From Polyangiaceae bacterium (lineage in GTDB: Bacteria > Myxococcota_A > Polyangia > Polyangiales > Polyangiaceae), in assembly GCA_947475525.1 (NCBI GenBank), contig CANJMI010000017.1, positions 56,893 to 120,892 on the forward strand: a DNA stretch of 64,000 bases. Reading direction: 5' to 3'. The notes beneath the pieces are model-generated. The model saw only the letters and a list, made by a program, of their open reading frames with translations. It was not told where the DNA came from and searched no databases. A program made the position numbers and the translations under genes. Positions 27,123-35,839 of the stretch are shown one piece after another (position 1 is the first letter of the stretch; each line of letters begins with the position of its first letter).

Positions 27123-28505
27123 TCAGCTCCCGGCGATTGTCATCGATGAGACACGAATCGTTGGCGAGGCCGTCGAGGTTCGCATGTCGAGGTCGGTGCC
27201 AATCGCGTCGATCCGCCGGAAGAGTTCGTTGGCATTCAGAGAGATCGTGATTTCGCTCACGGGGAAGGCGATCTGTCCGTCTTCGATCCAGAACCCGGAG
27301 GCGCCACGCGAGAAGTCTCCCGTCAACGCGTTGAACCCGAACCCCATCATTTCGGTGACGAGAAGGCCGCGCTTGGTATTGGCCAGGATCGACTCCGGAG
27401 TCGACGACCCTGGCTGCAGCACGAAGTTCGTCGTCGATGCGCCGACGTCGCCGCTTGACCCACGCGACGCATTGGCCGTCGACGTCACGCCGAGCTTTCG
27501 CGCGCTGTAGCTGTCACACAGGTAGGTTTCGAGTCTGCCTTGTTCAATGACCACGTTGCGCCGCGAGACGAGTCCTTCGCCGTCGAAGGGGCGTGTCCCG
27601 GGGGCGCGCCGGAGGAAGGGGTCATCGACGATGGTGCACAGCTCGCTCATGACTGGAGTCCCGATGCGCCCGGCGAGGTAACTTTGTTTCCGCCAGATCG
27701 AGCTGCCCATGATGCAGCCCGCAAGCATTCCGACGATCGACCGGGCCGCATCCGGATCGAAGATCACTGGGGCCTCACAGCTCGGGACCTTGCGCGGGCC
27801 AAGCTTGCGCAGCGTGCGTCGAGCGGCCTCGGCACCGACGGATTCGGCCGAGTCGAGATCGGCGAAGTGCCGACGCGCCGTCCAGTGATACCCGCGACGC
27901 TTCTTGTTGCCTTCGTCGTCCACGACCGGCACGACGGAGAGCGAAGCGTAGGAGGAGCTATACCCCCCGCGGAATCCTCCCGAGAGCACGAGCGCAAAGC
28001 CGCCAGCTGTGCGGCTGAACGTGGCGCCGTCACTGTTCTTGATGCGCGAGTCTGCATCGAAGGCCGCCTTCTCTCCGCGCTTTGCCCAATCGAGCGCTTG
28101 GGCGGCGGTGATGTTGGCGATTTCGGGATCGTAGAGGTCGTCCGGCATCGGCGCCGTCGTCGCGATAAGCGCTGGATCGGCCGGTCCGGCGAACGGGTCT
28201 TCTTGGCTCACGTCGACGAGCTCGAGCGCATCCGCGACGAAGCGCTCGAGGCCCCGTTCGCTGAGATCGCTCGTGGAGGTGAGGGCCACGCGCTGATTCT
28301 TGATCACGCGTAAGCCGATGCCTCGATGGCTCGCCTCTTCGACGAGCTCCGGCTCGCCGAGTCGGACTTTGGTGGTCAGTTCGGAGCCGGCACGTGCGAT
28401 CGCCTCTGCGACATCGACGCCCTTGGCGAGGGCGAGCTCGACGACGTGCGCCGCCAGCTTTTCGAGTTCGGCGAGCTGGGCATTCGGATGGGTTCGGTCG
28501 CTCAC
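27123..28505 (-). CDS. PmbA/TldD-family metalloprotease-like protein
   Basis: A 460-aa PmbA/TldE-type protein. TldD and PmbA homologues form a protease that matures modified peptides. The alignment runs from ELALAKGVDVAEAI through the C-terminal conserved region GLLVTEMMGFGFNALTGDFSRGASGFWIEDG. It lacks the HExxH-type metal site of TldD, as PmbA-type partners do; no TldD gene is in the window. The start GTG 28505 (SDRTHPNAQ) is preferred because the longer frame from 28637 would overlap the divergent larB. Confidence 0.85.
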   Translation of the reverse strand: MSDRTHPNAQLAELEKLAAHVVELALAKGVDVAEAIARAGSELTTKVRLGEPELVEEASHRGIGLRVIKNQRVALTSTSDLSERGLERFVADALELVDVSQEDPFAGPADPALIATTAPMPDDLYDPEIANITAAQALDWAKRGEKAAFDADSRIKNSDGATFSRTAGGFALVLSGGFRGGYSSSYASLSVVPVVDDEGNKKRRGYHWTARRHFADLDSAESVGAEAARRTLRKLGPRKVPSCEAPVIFDPDAARSIVGMLAGCIMGSSIWRKQSYLAGRIGTPVMSELCTIVDDPFLRRAPGTRPFDGEGLVSRRNVVIEQGRLETYLCDSYSARKLGVTSTANASRGSSGDVGASTTNFVLQPGSSTPESILANTKRGLLVTEMMGFGFNALTGDFSRGASGFWIEDGQIAFPVSEITISLNANELFRRIDAIGTDLDMRTSTASPTIRVSSMTIAGS

Positions 28506-28603
28506 GAGCTGCAGCCTGATCGACCGGCCGGCGTTCGTCAATCGAAGCTTACGGCCCCGCGAAGGCTCGACGTGTCGCCGCCGGAGCGTTACAGGAATCA
28601 GCA

Positions 28604-29359
28604 ATGACGCCGGATCGATTGCGCGACTTGCTCGCACGCGTTCAGGGTGGTGACACCGCCATTGAGGAGGCTCTTCGCGAGCTGCGGCGCTTGCCGTTCG
28701 TCGACCTCGGGATCGCGACGGTCGACCACCACCGCGCGTTGCGACAAGGTGTGCCCGAGGTCGTGTACGGCGAGGGAAAGACCGCCGAACACATCGCCAT
28801 GATCGTCGAGGAGCAGGAACGCGCGGAGGCCGATGTCCTCGTCACGAGGCTGTCCGAGGACAAGGCGTCCGTGCTCGCCGCCCGCTTCCCATCGTTCCGC
28901 TACAACGCGCTGGCGAGGGTGGGGGCGATTGCGCGTGGGAGCCGGACGCTTCGGCCAGTCGCTCCGGTTGCCGTCGTCTGTGCCGGCACGAGCGATCTAC
29001 CCGTCGCCGAGGAGGCGCTCGAAACGCTCGCCGCGGTGTGCCTCCCATCGTGCCGAATCGTGGACGTCGGCGTGGCCGGAATTCACCGCCTTTTTGCGCG
29101 TCTCCCGGAGCTCGAGAGCGCGAGCGCGGTCATCGTCATCGCCGGGATGGAGGGTGCCCTTCCTAGCGTGATAGGTGGTCTCGTGGCGTGCCCCGTGGTG
29201 GCCGTACCCACCTCGGTCGGCTACGGGGCGGCGCTCGGTGGTGTGACCGCGATGCTCGCGATGCTCACCTCCTGCGCATCGGGGATTACCGTCGTCAACA
29301 TCGACAACGGGTTTGGGGCGGCGATGGCCGTCCATCGCATGCTACCGAGGGCCGACTGA
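28604..29359 (+). CDS. larB: Nickel-pincer cofactor biosynthesis protein LarB
   Basis: A 251-aa PurE-like carboxylase/hydrolase. In the established pathway LarB carboxylates and dephosphorylates the nicotinate ring of NaAD to form pyridinium-3,5-biscarboxylic acid mononucleotide. Recognised by the N-terminal LxRVQGGDxxIEEAL pattern and the PurE-like core with VGVAGIHRLFARL, ASAVIVIAGMEGALPSVIGGL, VAVPTSVGYG and SGITVVNIDNGFGAA. ATG 28604 has an AGGA element upstream. The stop shares one base with the larC start (TGATG), so the two are coupled. Confidence 0.93.
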   Translation: MTPDRLRDLLARVQGGDTAIEEALRELRRLPFVDLGIATVDHHRALRQGVPEVVYGEGKTAEHIAMIVEEQERAEADVLVTRLSEDKASVLAARFPSFRYNALARVGAIARGSRTLRPVAPVAVVCAGTSDLPVAEEALETLAAVCLPSCRIVDVGVAGIHRLFARLPELESASAVIVIAGMEGALPSVIGGLVACPVVAVPTSVGYGAALGGVTAMLAMLTSCASGITVVNIDNGFGAAMAVHRMLPRAD

Positions 29360-30720
29360 TGCACGACCACGACCATTCGCACGACCACGATCATTCGCAC
29401 GACCATTCGCACGATCATTCGCACGATCATTCGCACGATCATTCGCACGACCATTCGCACGACCATTCGCACGAGCCCGCTCAACCGCACGGTCAGGACG
29501 CCCACGCGCACGATCACGAGCCGCCGCTCGAGCGTGGCGCCGGTCGTGGAAAAATTCTGTTTTTCGACTGCTTTTCAGGAACGGCCGGCGACATGACGAT
29601 CGCGGCGATGCTCGATCTCGGTGTGCCCCTCGACGTGGTCACCGATGCTGTGCGTACGCTGCCGCTTGGCGGTTATCGGCTCGACGTGGGTCACGCTCAC
29701 CGCAGTAGCCTCGTAGCGAAGACCTTCGACGTTGTCGTTTTTCGCGAGCAGCCCGAGCGCACCTACGCCGCGATAGACAGCATGATCGCCGAGGCTTCGC
29801 TCGATGACGCAACCAAGTCTCTCGCGCGCCGCATCTTTCGTCGCCTCGGCGAGGCCGAAGCACGCGTCCACCGCATGCCGCTCGAGTCGGTTCATTTTCA
29901 TGAAGTCGGCGCTGTCGATGCGATCGTCGACATCGTCGGTGCGGCTGCATGTCTGACCTACGTCGGCGCGGATGTCGTCGTGAGCCCGTTGCCCCTCGGT
30001 CGTGGTTTCGTTCGGGCGCGTCATGGCATCTTGCCGCTTCCCGCGCCTGCCGCCGTCATGTGCCTCGTCGGTGTTCCCACGTACGGAGTCGAACTCGAGG
30101 CCGAGCTCGTCACTCCGACGGGCGCGGCGATCGTCGCGGCCGCGGCGCTACGCTTTGAGCGCTGGCCGAGCTTCTCGCCGGAGCGCACCGGCCTCGGCGC
30201 GGGGAAGGCGACATTCGCGGATCGCCCGAATTTGCTGCGTGTCGTGCTCGGCGAGCCGACGCCCAAGGTGGCCGCGGCGACCCACGTCGTCCTCGAGGCG
30301 AACGTGGATGACATGACGGGTGAGGTCGCGGCCCACACGCTCGCCGCGCTCCTCTCGGCGGGTGCGCTCGATGCGTGGGCAACGCCCGTCACGATGAAAA
30401 AAGGGCGCCCCGGACTGATCATGGCCGCGCTCGCTGAGCGAGTCTGCGCCGATGCCGTATCGCGAGTCATGCTCCGCGAGACCACGTCACTCGGCGTGCG
30501 TCGCACCGAAGCTTCGCGGACCGAGCTTGCGCGTCGCATCGTTGAGGTGCCGACGCGTTTCGGGACGATTCCAGTCAAGGTCGCGGAGGGAGATGACCCG
30601 TCGTTCGCGCACGCCAAACCTGAACTCGACGTCTGCGCCCGTGCCGCCGCGGCTCACTCGGTTCCGCTCCGAGTCGTGCTCGAAGAGGCGCTCGTCGCTT
30701 GGCGTTCTCGCGGCACGTGA
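29359..30720 (+). CDS. larC: Nickel insertion protein LarC with His-rich N-terminus
   Basis: A 453-aa single-frame LarC, the CTP-dependent cyclometallase that inserts nickel into the pincer cofactor of lactate racemase and related enzymes. The core starts at KILFFDCFSGTAGDMTIAAML (about residue 65), with the conserved SVHFHEVGAVDAIVDIVG and the C-terminal VDDMTGEVAAHTLAALL segment. In some lactobacilli larC is split and joined by frameshifting; here it is one frame. Unusual is the first ~55 residues, a tandem HDHS array ideal for storing Ni2+. larA and larE are not in the window, so the client enzyme is unknown. Confidence 0.92.
   Translation: MHDHDHSHDHDHSHDHSHDHSHDHSHDHSHDHSHDHSHEPAQPHGQDAHAHDHEPPLERGAGRGKILFFDCFSGTAGDMTIAAMLDLGVPLDVVTDAVRTLPLGGYRLDVGHAHRSSLVAKTFDVVVFREQPERTYAAIDSMIAEASLDDATKSLARRIFRRLGEAEARVHRMPLESVHFHEVGAVDAIVDIVGAAACLTYVGADVVVSPLPLGRGFVRARHGILPLPAPAAVMCLVGVPTYGVELEAELVTPTGAAIVAAAALRFERWPSFSPERTGLGAGKATFADRPNLLRVVLGEPTPKVAAATHVVLEANVDDMTGEVAAHTLAALLSAGALDAWATPVTMKKGRPGLIMAALAERVCADAVSRVMLRETTSLGVRRTEASRTELARRIVEVPTRFGTIPVKVAEGDDPSFAHAKPELDVCARAAAAHSVPLRVVLEEALVAWRSRGT
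29370..29475 (+). repeat. 12-bp tandem repeat encoding the LarC His array
   Basis: Seven to eight near-perfect units of CACGAYCATTCG encode His-Asp-His-Ser repeats at the start of LarC. Each unit is four codons, so slippage would change array length without a frameshift. Confidence 0.88.
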
Positions 30721-30848
30721 GCGCACCTGGATGAGGCGCTAGTACCTCGAATCCATCGAAGCGATCGGTAACGCGACGTCTCCGTTTTGGCGAGGACATC
30801 CAGTTACCCATCGATTGGTCAGGCTAGTGACTCGGGCACTGCTGGTTA

Positions 30849-30882
30849 CTTACGCCTCGATTCCAATGAATCGAGGCGTAAG
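30849..30882. terminator. Bidirectional terminator-type hairpin, 15-bp perfect stem
   Basis: CTTACGCCTCGATTC pairs perfectly with GAATCGAGGCGTAAG around a CAAT loop. It lies midway in the 224-base spacer between convergent larC and the thioredoxin-rhodanese gene, so it can end transcripts from both sides. The rest of the spacer shows nothing else recognisable. Confidence 0.75.
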
Positions 30883-30944
30883 CCGAAGAGCAACGAAGGC
30901 TCGGCGGGCCTTGGCCGAAGCGTCGAGGCAACAAAACTCCGCGT

Positions 30945-31577
30945 TTATCGCTCGATCGGCATCATGTCGGCTTCCCACGTGAGGAAGCCGCCTTCGAGAA
31001 ACGGCACGCCGATTCCGTCCTGGGCGAGTTTCTCGGTCAGCTCCTTCGACCGGTCACCGGATCGGCAGTAGAGCACCGGCTGCCCGGCCATGTGGAGCTC
31101 GGCGAGACGTGTCTCGATCTCCTCAAGAGGGATGTTCTTCGCCCCCGGGATTCGAGCGCGGCCGAACGAAGACGGATCGCGCGTGTCGATCGGCACCACG
31201 GCGCGCTGCTTCAACAGCTCGGCAAGCTCGAGCGAACGAATCGCCCCTTCGGCGCGCGGTAAGTACGGCTCCAGCAGCGTGCGCAGGCGAGCCCGCGAGA
31301 CCACCCCCTGCTCGGCGCCGACAGGCCGCCCTTGGAAAAACGCGATGTAGGTCGGGACGCTCTGAATCCGCAACATCGAGGCGAGGCGCTGTGCGCGGTC
31401 GAAGTCGACTTTGACGAACTCGGCTTTGCCTTGAAGCTCAATCGAGAGGGCCTCGAGCTCCGGATTCATCTGCTTGCAGGGGGCGGACCACTCGGCAAAA
31501 AAATCGACGAGGACGGGCAGCTCACTGCGGAGGACCCGTGACTCGAACTCGGCTTCGGCGATGAGTGGCAGGGCCAT
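30945..31577 (-). CDS. Thioredoxin-like/rhodanese fusion protein
   Basis: A 210-aa fusion. Residues 1-105 are thioredoxin-fold (VLVDFFAEWSAPCKQM), but the first redox Cys of WCGPC is Ser31, leaving only Cys34; cis-Pro is present (SVPTYIAF). Residues 112-210 are a rhodanese domain with an intact catalytic loop CRSGDRS (Cys171), which carries persulfide. A single-Cys thioredoxin cannot cycle disulfides alone, so the N-terminal half may bind a target or take a mixed disulfide or persulfide. The role is inferred; no partner genes are adjacent. Confidence 0.85.
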   Translation of the reverse strand: MALPLIAEAEFESRVLRSELPVLVDFFAEWSAPCKQMNPELEALSIELQGKAEFVKVDFDRAQRLASMLRIQSVPTYIAFFQGRPVGAEQGVVSRARLRTLLEPYLPRAEGAIRSLELAELLKQRAVVPIDTRDPSSFGRARIPGAKNIPLEEIETRLAELHMAGQPVLYCRSGDRSKELTEKLAQDGIGVPFLEGGFLTWEADMMPIER

Positions 31578-31621
31578 GCCGCACTACATAATGTCGACCG
31601 GCGCTTGTGTCACGGGGCCCG

Positions 31622-32452
31622 TCAAAACGTGCGGCTTTTCATCAGCAGCTCAACGATGGCGCTACGCCCCTCGATGTTCGAGTTGATCGAGCGTCGTGCG
31701 CGAAGTTGAACGATGTCGAACTCCTCGCGGTAGAGATTCACCACGGCCGGCGCCGAGGAATTCGACAGCAACACGTGCACACCTCGCGCCGCGAGTGCCC
31801 GAGCCGCATCTCGCAGGCGAAGCTGATCGTGGCTGTCGAAGCCGTCCGCCGTGTACCCCGTGAATGAGGAGGTGGCGGAGAGCGGAACGTAGGGCGGATC
31901 GAAATAGACGAGGTCGCCTTTTCGCGCTTTGCGAGTGACCAACTCGAAGTCCCCCGCGACGAGGTCCGTCCGACGCAACGCGGCGGCGCACGCACGAAGC
32001 GTAGGCTCGTCGCAGATGGCGGGGTTCTTGTAACTCCCGAACGGAACGTTGAACCCGTTGCGGCTGTTGACCCGATAGAGCCCGTTGTAGCCCGTTTTAT
32101 TCAGGTAAATGAACCACGCGGCGATCGCCGGGTCGCTCTCGGCGTCGATGGCGCGCGCGCGCATCGCGAGGAAATCGTCACGGTCGTAGCGGTAGCTCTT
32201 GAGCAGGCGGATGACTTCGTCCGTTGCGTCCCGCAGCCCGCGGTAGGTGGCGATCAGCCGTGCGTTGTTGTCGCCTAAGGTCGCGCGCTTCGGACGTTGG
32301 TCGAAGAACAGCGCCCCACCGCCGACGAATGGCTCGAAGAGGCGCCCGTACGTCGGAGGTAAGTGTGGCCGAAGTTGCTCAAGAAGCGAGCGCTTGCCAC
32401 CGACCCACTTGATGAATGGCGAGGCACCGACGTCACGGGCAGGGCGGGGCAT
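31622..32452 (-). CDS. Dam-family adenine-N6 DNA methyltransferase
   Basis: A 276-aa class D12 adenine methyltransferase. It has FIKWVGGKRSLLEQL (SAM/DNA motif, residues 13-27), FEPFVGGGALFF (motif I, 39-50), the catalytic DPPY (185-188) and a C-terminal target-recognition half. Members methylate adenine, often in GATC. No restriction enzyme is adjacent, so it is an orphan methylase that may act in regulation or mismatch repair marking. ATG 32452 overlaps the thioesterase gene by 20 bases. Confidence 0.9.
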   Translation of the reverse strand: MPRPARDVGASPFIKWVGGKRSLLEQLRPHLPPTYGRLFEPFVGGGALFFDQRPKRATLGDNNARLIATYRGLRDATDEVIRLLKSYRYDRDDFLAMRARAIDAESDPAIAAWFIYLNKTGYNGLYRVNSRNGFNVPFGSYKNPAICDEPTLRACAAALRRTDLVAGDFELVTRKARKGDLVYFDPPYVPLSATSSFTGYTADGFDSHDQLRLRDAARALAARGVHVLLSNSSAPAVVNLYREEFDIVQLRARRSINSNIEGRSAIVELLMKSRTF

Positions 32453-32909
32453 CGTGATCTTTCTGGTCGGCGAAGGCGGCTTTGACCGCATCGGGCACTC
32501 GCGCGGGGCGGCCGGTCGTGCGATCGATGAAGGCCCACGTGGTCACTGCGTGCGCGAGTTCTTCTTCACCACGGAGCACGCGGGTGCGGCGTGTCGACGT
32601 CGCGGCGGACCAAGCTTCGATCCACGTCTCGAGGACAATGGCGTCGCCGGACATCGCCGAACGCAGGTAGTCGAGCTCGTGGCGCCGGACGACAAACACG
32701 GCTCCGAATGCGAGGTAGGCCTCGATGCCCAACCCCACGGATTCCGAGTGGGCAACGGCGGCGTCTTGTACCCACCGGACGTACGCCACGTTCGATGCAT
32801 GACCGAGGACGTCGATGTCGTCGCTGGGCACGACTCGAGCGTGGCAGTACACGTCGGAAGCGCGCGCGAACTCGGGGCCCCGCTGTCGCCAATCAGCCGG
32901 TCCGGTCAC
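32433..32909 (-). CDS. Hot-dog fold acyl-CoA thioesterase (4HBT family)
   Basis: A 158-aa single hot-dog protein of the 4-hydroxybenzoyl-CoA thioesterase/YbgC type: VVPSDDIDVLGHASNVAYVRWVQDAA carries the conserved Asp-x-x-x-His-x-Asn pattern near the N-terminus, followed by ELDYLRSAMSGDAIVLETWIE. It would hydrolyse acyl-CoA thioesters. The start GTG 32909 overlaps the upstream stop by four bases (GTGA); longer frames upstream are shadows of the neighbouring gene. Confidence 0.82.
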   Translation of the reverse strand: MTGPADWRQRGPEFARASDVYCHARVVPSDDIDVLGHASNVAYVRWVQDAAVAHSESVGLGIEAYLAFGAVFVVRRHELDYLRSAMSGDAIVLETWIEAWSAATSTRRTRVLRGEEELAHAVTTWAFIDRTTGRPARVPDAVKAAFADQKDHDAPPCP

Positions 32910-33268
32910 TTGACGTCGAATGTCGTCTTCAGCGGCGCGGTGCAGCTCGTCTTGTCGCAGAACACCGCTTTCATGGTGCCGCTCTGCGCCGCGTCTTTCG
33001 CCTCGAAGCTTACCGAGTCGGCCTTGCCGTCGTGCATCCCGGCGTACTTCGCGTCGGTCTTCCCGAGCTTCACCGCACCGAGCTCGACCTTGATGCCGTA
33101 TTCGGAATTGACGTGCCAGTCGCCTTTGCCAGCGAGCGTGATCGTCACCGTGTCGCCGCTTCGCTTGGCTGTGATGGAGCCATGGTCCGCGAAGCCTTCG
33201 GCTTGGATAGGAGCGACGACTGCGATGGTGGATACCGTGAATGCGATCAGCGAAACAATTGAGTTCAT
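32906..33268 (-). CDS. Small exported protein of unknown function
   Basis: A 120-aa secreted protein: signal peptide (MNSIVSLIAFTVSTIAVVAPIQA) and a single beta-sandwich-like domain with the pattern KGDWHVNSEYGIKVEL and a C-terminal FCDKTSCTAPL Cys pair. The GDWHVNSEY...FCDKxxC pattern resembles the N-terminal domain of DsbD-type proteins, but similarity is too weak to assign. ATG 33268 has a GGAGG eight bases upstream. It overlaps the thioesterase start by four bases. Confidence 0.6.
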   Translation of the reverse strand: MNSIVSLIAFTVSTIAVVAPIQAEGFADHGSITAKRSGDTVTITLAGKGDWHVNSEYGIKVELGAVKLGKTDAKYAGMHDGKADSVSFEAKDAAQSGTMKAVFCDKTSCTAPLKTTFDVK

Positions 33269-33355
33269 GCGAGATACCTCCAGATAAGTACGCACCATAA
33301 TACATTCCAACCGGCCGGGGAGGGCAATGCCGCCCTCGGCTTTCACGCAGCACGA

Positions 33356-34330
33356 CTATGACGGTGCGCGTCGACTCTGCGGCGTAAGCGCTCCGGCCGC
33401 GGCGTCGGCCAGCATCGCCGTTGCCGCGACGGTGAGAAAAAGCACTGCGGTCGCGCAACCCGCACTCCATGCCGAGCCTCCAGCCATCGTTCCCTTCGCT
33501 ATCATTGAGCCCCATGAGGTCGGTAGGCCGACCCCGAGGTAGGCCACGGCGGCTTCGAGGGCGACGAGCGAAGGCAATGTTGCAACTGCCGAAGCGAGGA
33601 GCGTTGGGGCGGTGCGAGGCCAGATGTGGCGGCGGATGATCTGAAACGGCGACGCCCCGATGGCGCGGGCGGCGGTGATCGAATCGTCCGTCACGAGTCG
33701 GAGGGTATCGGCACGGACGCCGCGGGCGAGTTCAGCCCAACGAACGGCCGCGGCGCTGAAGACCAAGGTCCAGCCTGACCGGCCAGGATCGATCGCCATC
33801 GCGAGTGCGACGACGAGCACCGTTGGAAATGCCTGGATGATTTCGGTGGGGCGGGCAACGAGCTCGTCCCAACTGCCGCCGCGTGCCCCAGCGAGCGCTC
33901 CCATGGTTGCACCGAGGGCGACCGAGAGCAGCAAGGCCGCGAGCGCAGGCCCGACGGACGACCGTGCCCCGTAAACGATGTTGGCGAACACATCGCGTCC
34001 CGTGGCGTCGGTACCGAGAGGGTGCTGCAAGGACGCGCGCGCACGAGGTTCGGTCGTACGTTCGGGCCCCTGGCGAACGAGCGGCCACAACGCGAAATCT
34101 TCGGCATGGCGCGAATCGATCTGGTCGCGCGTCATCACGGCGTAAGTCGTCGGCTCGGTCACGCCGGCGAGCACCCGCAAGCGGCCGCGGCCTATGGCGA
34201 CTATCGGCGCATCGGCGGCAAGGAGCTCGGCGAAAAGCGCGATGCTCGCGAGGAGCGCGACCACCAAGCTTGCGGCCAAGAACCCGCGTTGGGTGCGGAG
34301 CTTCGCGAACACGCGTTGCCCGTGAGTCAT
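33356..34330 (-). CDS. DppC/OppC-type ABC transporter permease
   Basis: A 324-aa inner-membrane permease of the peptide/nickel family. It has one N-terminal helix (about 18-39), a periplasmic segment with HPLGTDATGRDVFANIVYGAR (the hallmark of DppC-type subunits), and five further helices with the EAA-like loop ARAIGASPFQIIRRHIWPR for ATPase contact. ATG 34330 overlaps the DppB-type stop by four bases. No ATPase or binding protein gene is adjacent, so the substrate is unknown. Confidence 0.87.
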   Translation of the reverse strand: MTHGQRVFAKLRTQRGFLAASLVVALLASIALFAELLAADAPIVAIGRGRLRVLAGVTEPTTYAVMTRDQIDSRHAEDFALWPLVRQGPERTTEPRARASLQHPLGTDATGRDVFANIVYGARSSVGPALAALLLSVALGATMGALAGARGGSWDELVARPTEIIQAFPTVLVVALAMAIDPGRSGWTLVFSAAAVRWAELARGVRADTLRLVTDDSITAARAIGASPFQIIRRHIWPRTAPTLLASAVATLPSLVALEAAVAYLGVGLPTSWGSMIAKGTMAGGSAWSAGCATAVLFLTVAATAMLADAAAGALTPQSRRAPS

Positions 34331-35823
34331 CCTCGGAGTCCCCCGTTGTAGAGCGGGCCCCGGGTACGTGGGTCTGCGAGTACGAGCGCGAGATCACTCA
34401 GGACCATCGTGAACACGGCCCAGCAAGTCAGGCCGACGGCGATGCCCATCACGCCACTTGCGTCCCCGTGCATGACCGCGTCGAGAGTCGCATCACCGAG
34501 CCCGCCGATGCCGAAGAATCGCTCCAGCACGAAACAGGCCGTGAGGCTCGACGGGCATTCCACCAGGCTTCCGGCGAGCACCGGCGCGATGCTGTCGCGT
34601 AGCCCGAGGCGCCACGCGATGCGGCTCCGGCTTGCCCCCCGCGCGAGGCCTCCTGGCTGCGCATTGCTCGCGAGAACAGCGGTGACGCGCGCCCGCGTGA
34701 GGTGCAGTGGCCGGGCAACCATGATGAGAACGAGGATCGCGAATGCGGCGAACGGGTGGGGCATGGAGGGCCCGAGCGCTCGGACGACGAGGCCGCCGAG
34801 CACGACGGGTCCCGCCGCGAGCGCGAGCCAACTCGTCGACGACATGAGGCGCTCCCCTGTCGAATGACGACGCAGCGCAGACCAGACCCCGAGCGGCAGT
34901 GCGAGCGAAAGCGCGGCGAGCCAGGCAAGGGCGACGAGCGTGAACGTGATCCGCGCGCGTCGCGGCAAGTTGCGCCGAACCTCACTTTCGCGTGCGACGC
35001 CGGAGAGTTGTTCGAGTGCCCACTTCCCGAAGCGAGACTCGAGCGCGAACGCTGAAATTCGCTCGCTCCCGCGCAACACGACGAAGCTCGTGCGGTTTCC
35101 GAGCCAAAAATGCTGCCATCTCGCCACGCAGGCTGCCGCTTCCGCTTCCGTCGCGCGTGGAAGGATGCGGTCGTCTCGTTCCGTTACGTGTGCGATGGCG
35201 TCGATCGTGCGTTGCGCGCGGTCCTTCGCCACGCCGCTGACGTCGGCAGCCAAAAGCTCGAAAAGCGCTTCGAGCGCGAAGGTGTCGAGGCGAAATACCT
35301 CCCGTTCACGGCCGAGATCGCCATAGACGGCCCACCGTCGGGCCGCGTTGCGCGACGTGGCTAAACGGAATTCGATTTCGCTCGCTTCCCAAAATCGCGT
35401 CCAAAATCGGAGCGCTGTATTGGGATCCTCCGCCGCTTGGGCGTCATCGAGTCGCATTCGGTGCGCGAGCGGTGCGAGCGCGAGCACGACGCGCGTTCGC
35501 TGGTCGGGCGGGTAGGCGTCGAGGCGGGGCAAGATGAACGGCAGAGCGGAGCCGCCGAGTCGTACGAGTTCGGCTTCCGCGAGCTTTGCGCGTTCGCTGC
35601 CGATCGGGGCGCCGAGCAGCTCGTCCAGCGTTCTCGTCACGGCGAGCCGCACGTCCGAAGGCTGCCCGTTCAAGAATAGCGGAAGCGAGTGATAGCGCGC
35701 ATGCGGGGATGCTTGCGCCATCCGGTCGGGCGGCACGAACGACAGCGCGAAGAACGTCAGGAGCGCGACGCCGAGTACGCTTGGGATCACCCAAAGCATT
35801 CGGCGAAGGAGCCGCTCTAGCAC
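34327..35823 (-). CDS. DppB-type ABC permease with large periplasmic insertion
   Basis: A 498-aa permease, far longer than the ~310-340 aa usual for DppB/OppB. The first helix (about 9-30, VIPSVLGVALLTFFALSFVP) is normal. It is then followed by about 250 soluble residues before the remaining helices, which carry the ASRSRIAWRLGLRDSIAPVL-like coupling loop and the VLERFFGIGGLGDATLDAV segment. The insertion contains helical, HEAT-like stretches (SALPFILPRLDAYPPDQR). It presumably forms an extra periplasmic domain that replaces or docks a binding protein; this is inference. It is the first gene of the two-permease unit. Confidence 0.8.
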   Translation of the reverse strand: MLERLLRRMLWVIPSVLGVALLTFFALSFVPPDRMAQASPHARYHSLPLFLNGQPSDVRLAVTRTLDELLGAPIGSERAKLAEAELVRLGGSALPFILPRLDAYPPDQRTRVVLALAPLAHRMRLDDAQAAEDPNTALRFWTRFWEASEIEFRLATSRNAARRWAVYGDLGREREVFRLDTFALEALFELLAADVSGVAKDRAQRTIDAIAHVTERDDRILPRATEAEAAACVARWQHFWLGNRTSFVVLRGSERISAFALESRFGKWALEQLSGVARESEVRRNLPRRARITFTLVALAWLAALSLALPLGVWSALRRHSTGERLMSSTSWLALAAGPVVLGGLVVRALGPSMPHPFAAFAILVLIMVARPLHLTRARVTAVLASNAQPGGLARGASRSRIAWRLGLRDSIAPVLAGSLVECPSSLTACFVLERFFGIGGLGDATLDAVMHGDASGVMGIAVGLTCWAVFTMVLSDLALVLADPRTRGPLYNGGLRG

Positions 35824-35839
35824 CGCCTAGGACTCCGAT

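Noticed and set aside
29359..30720. LarC split by programmed frameshift as in some lactobacilli
   Set aside because: The frame is continuous through both LarC parts.
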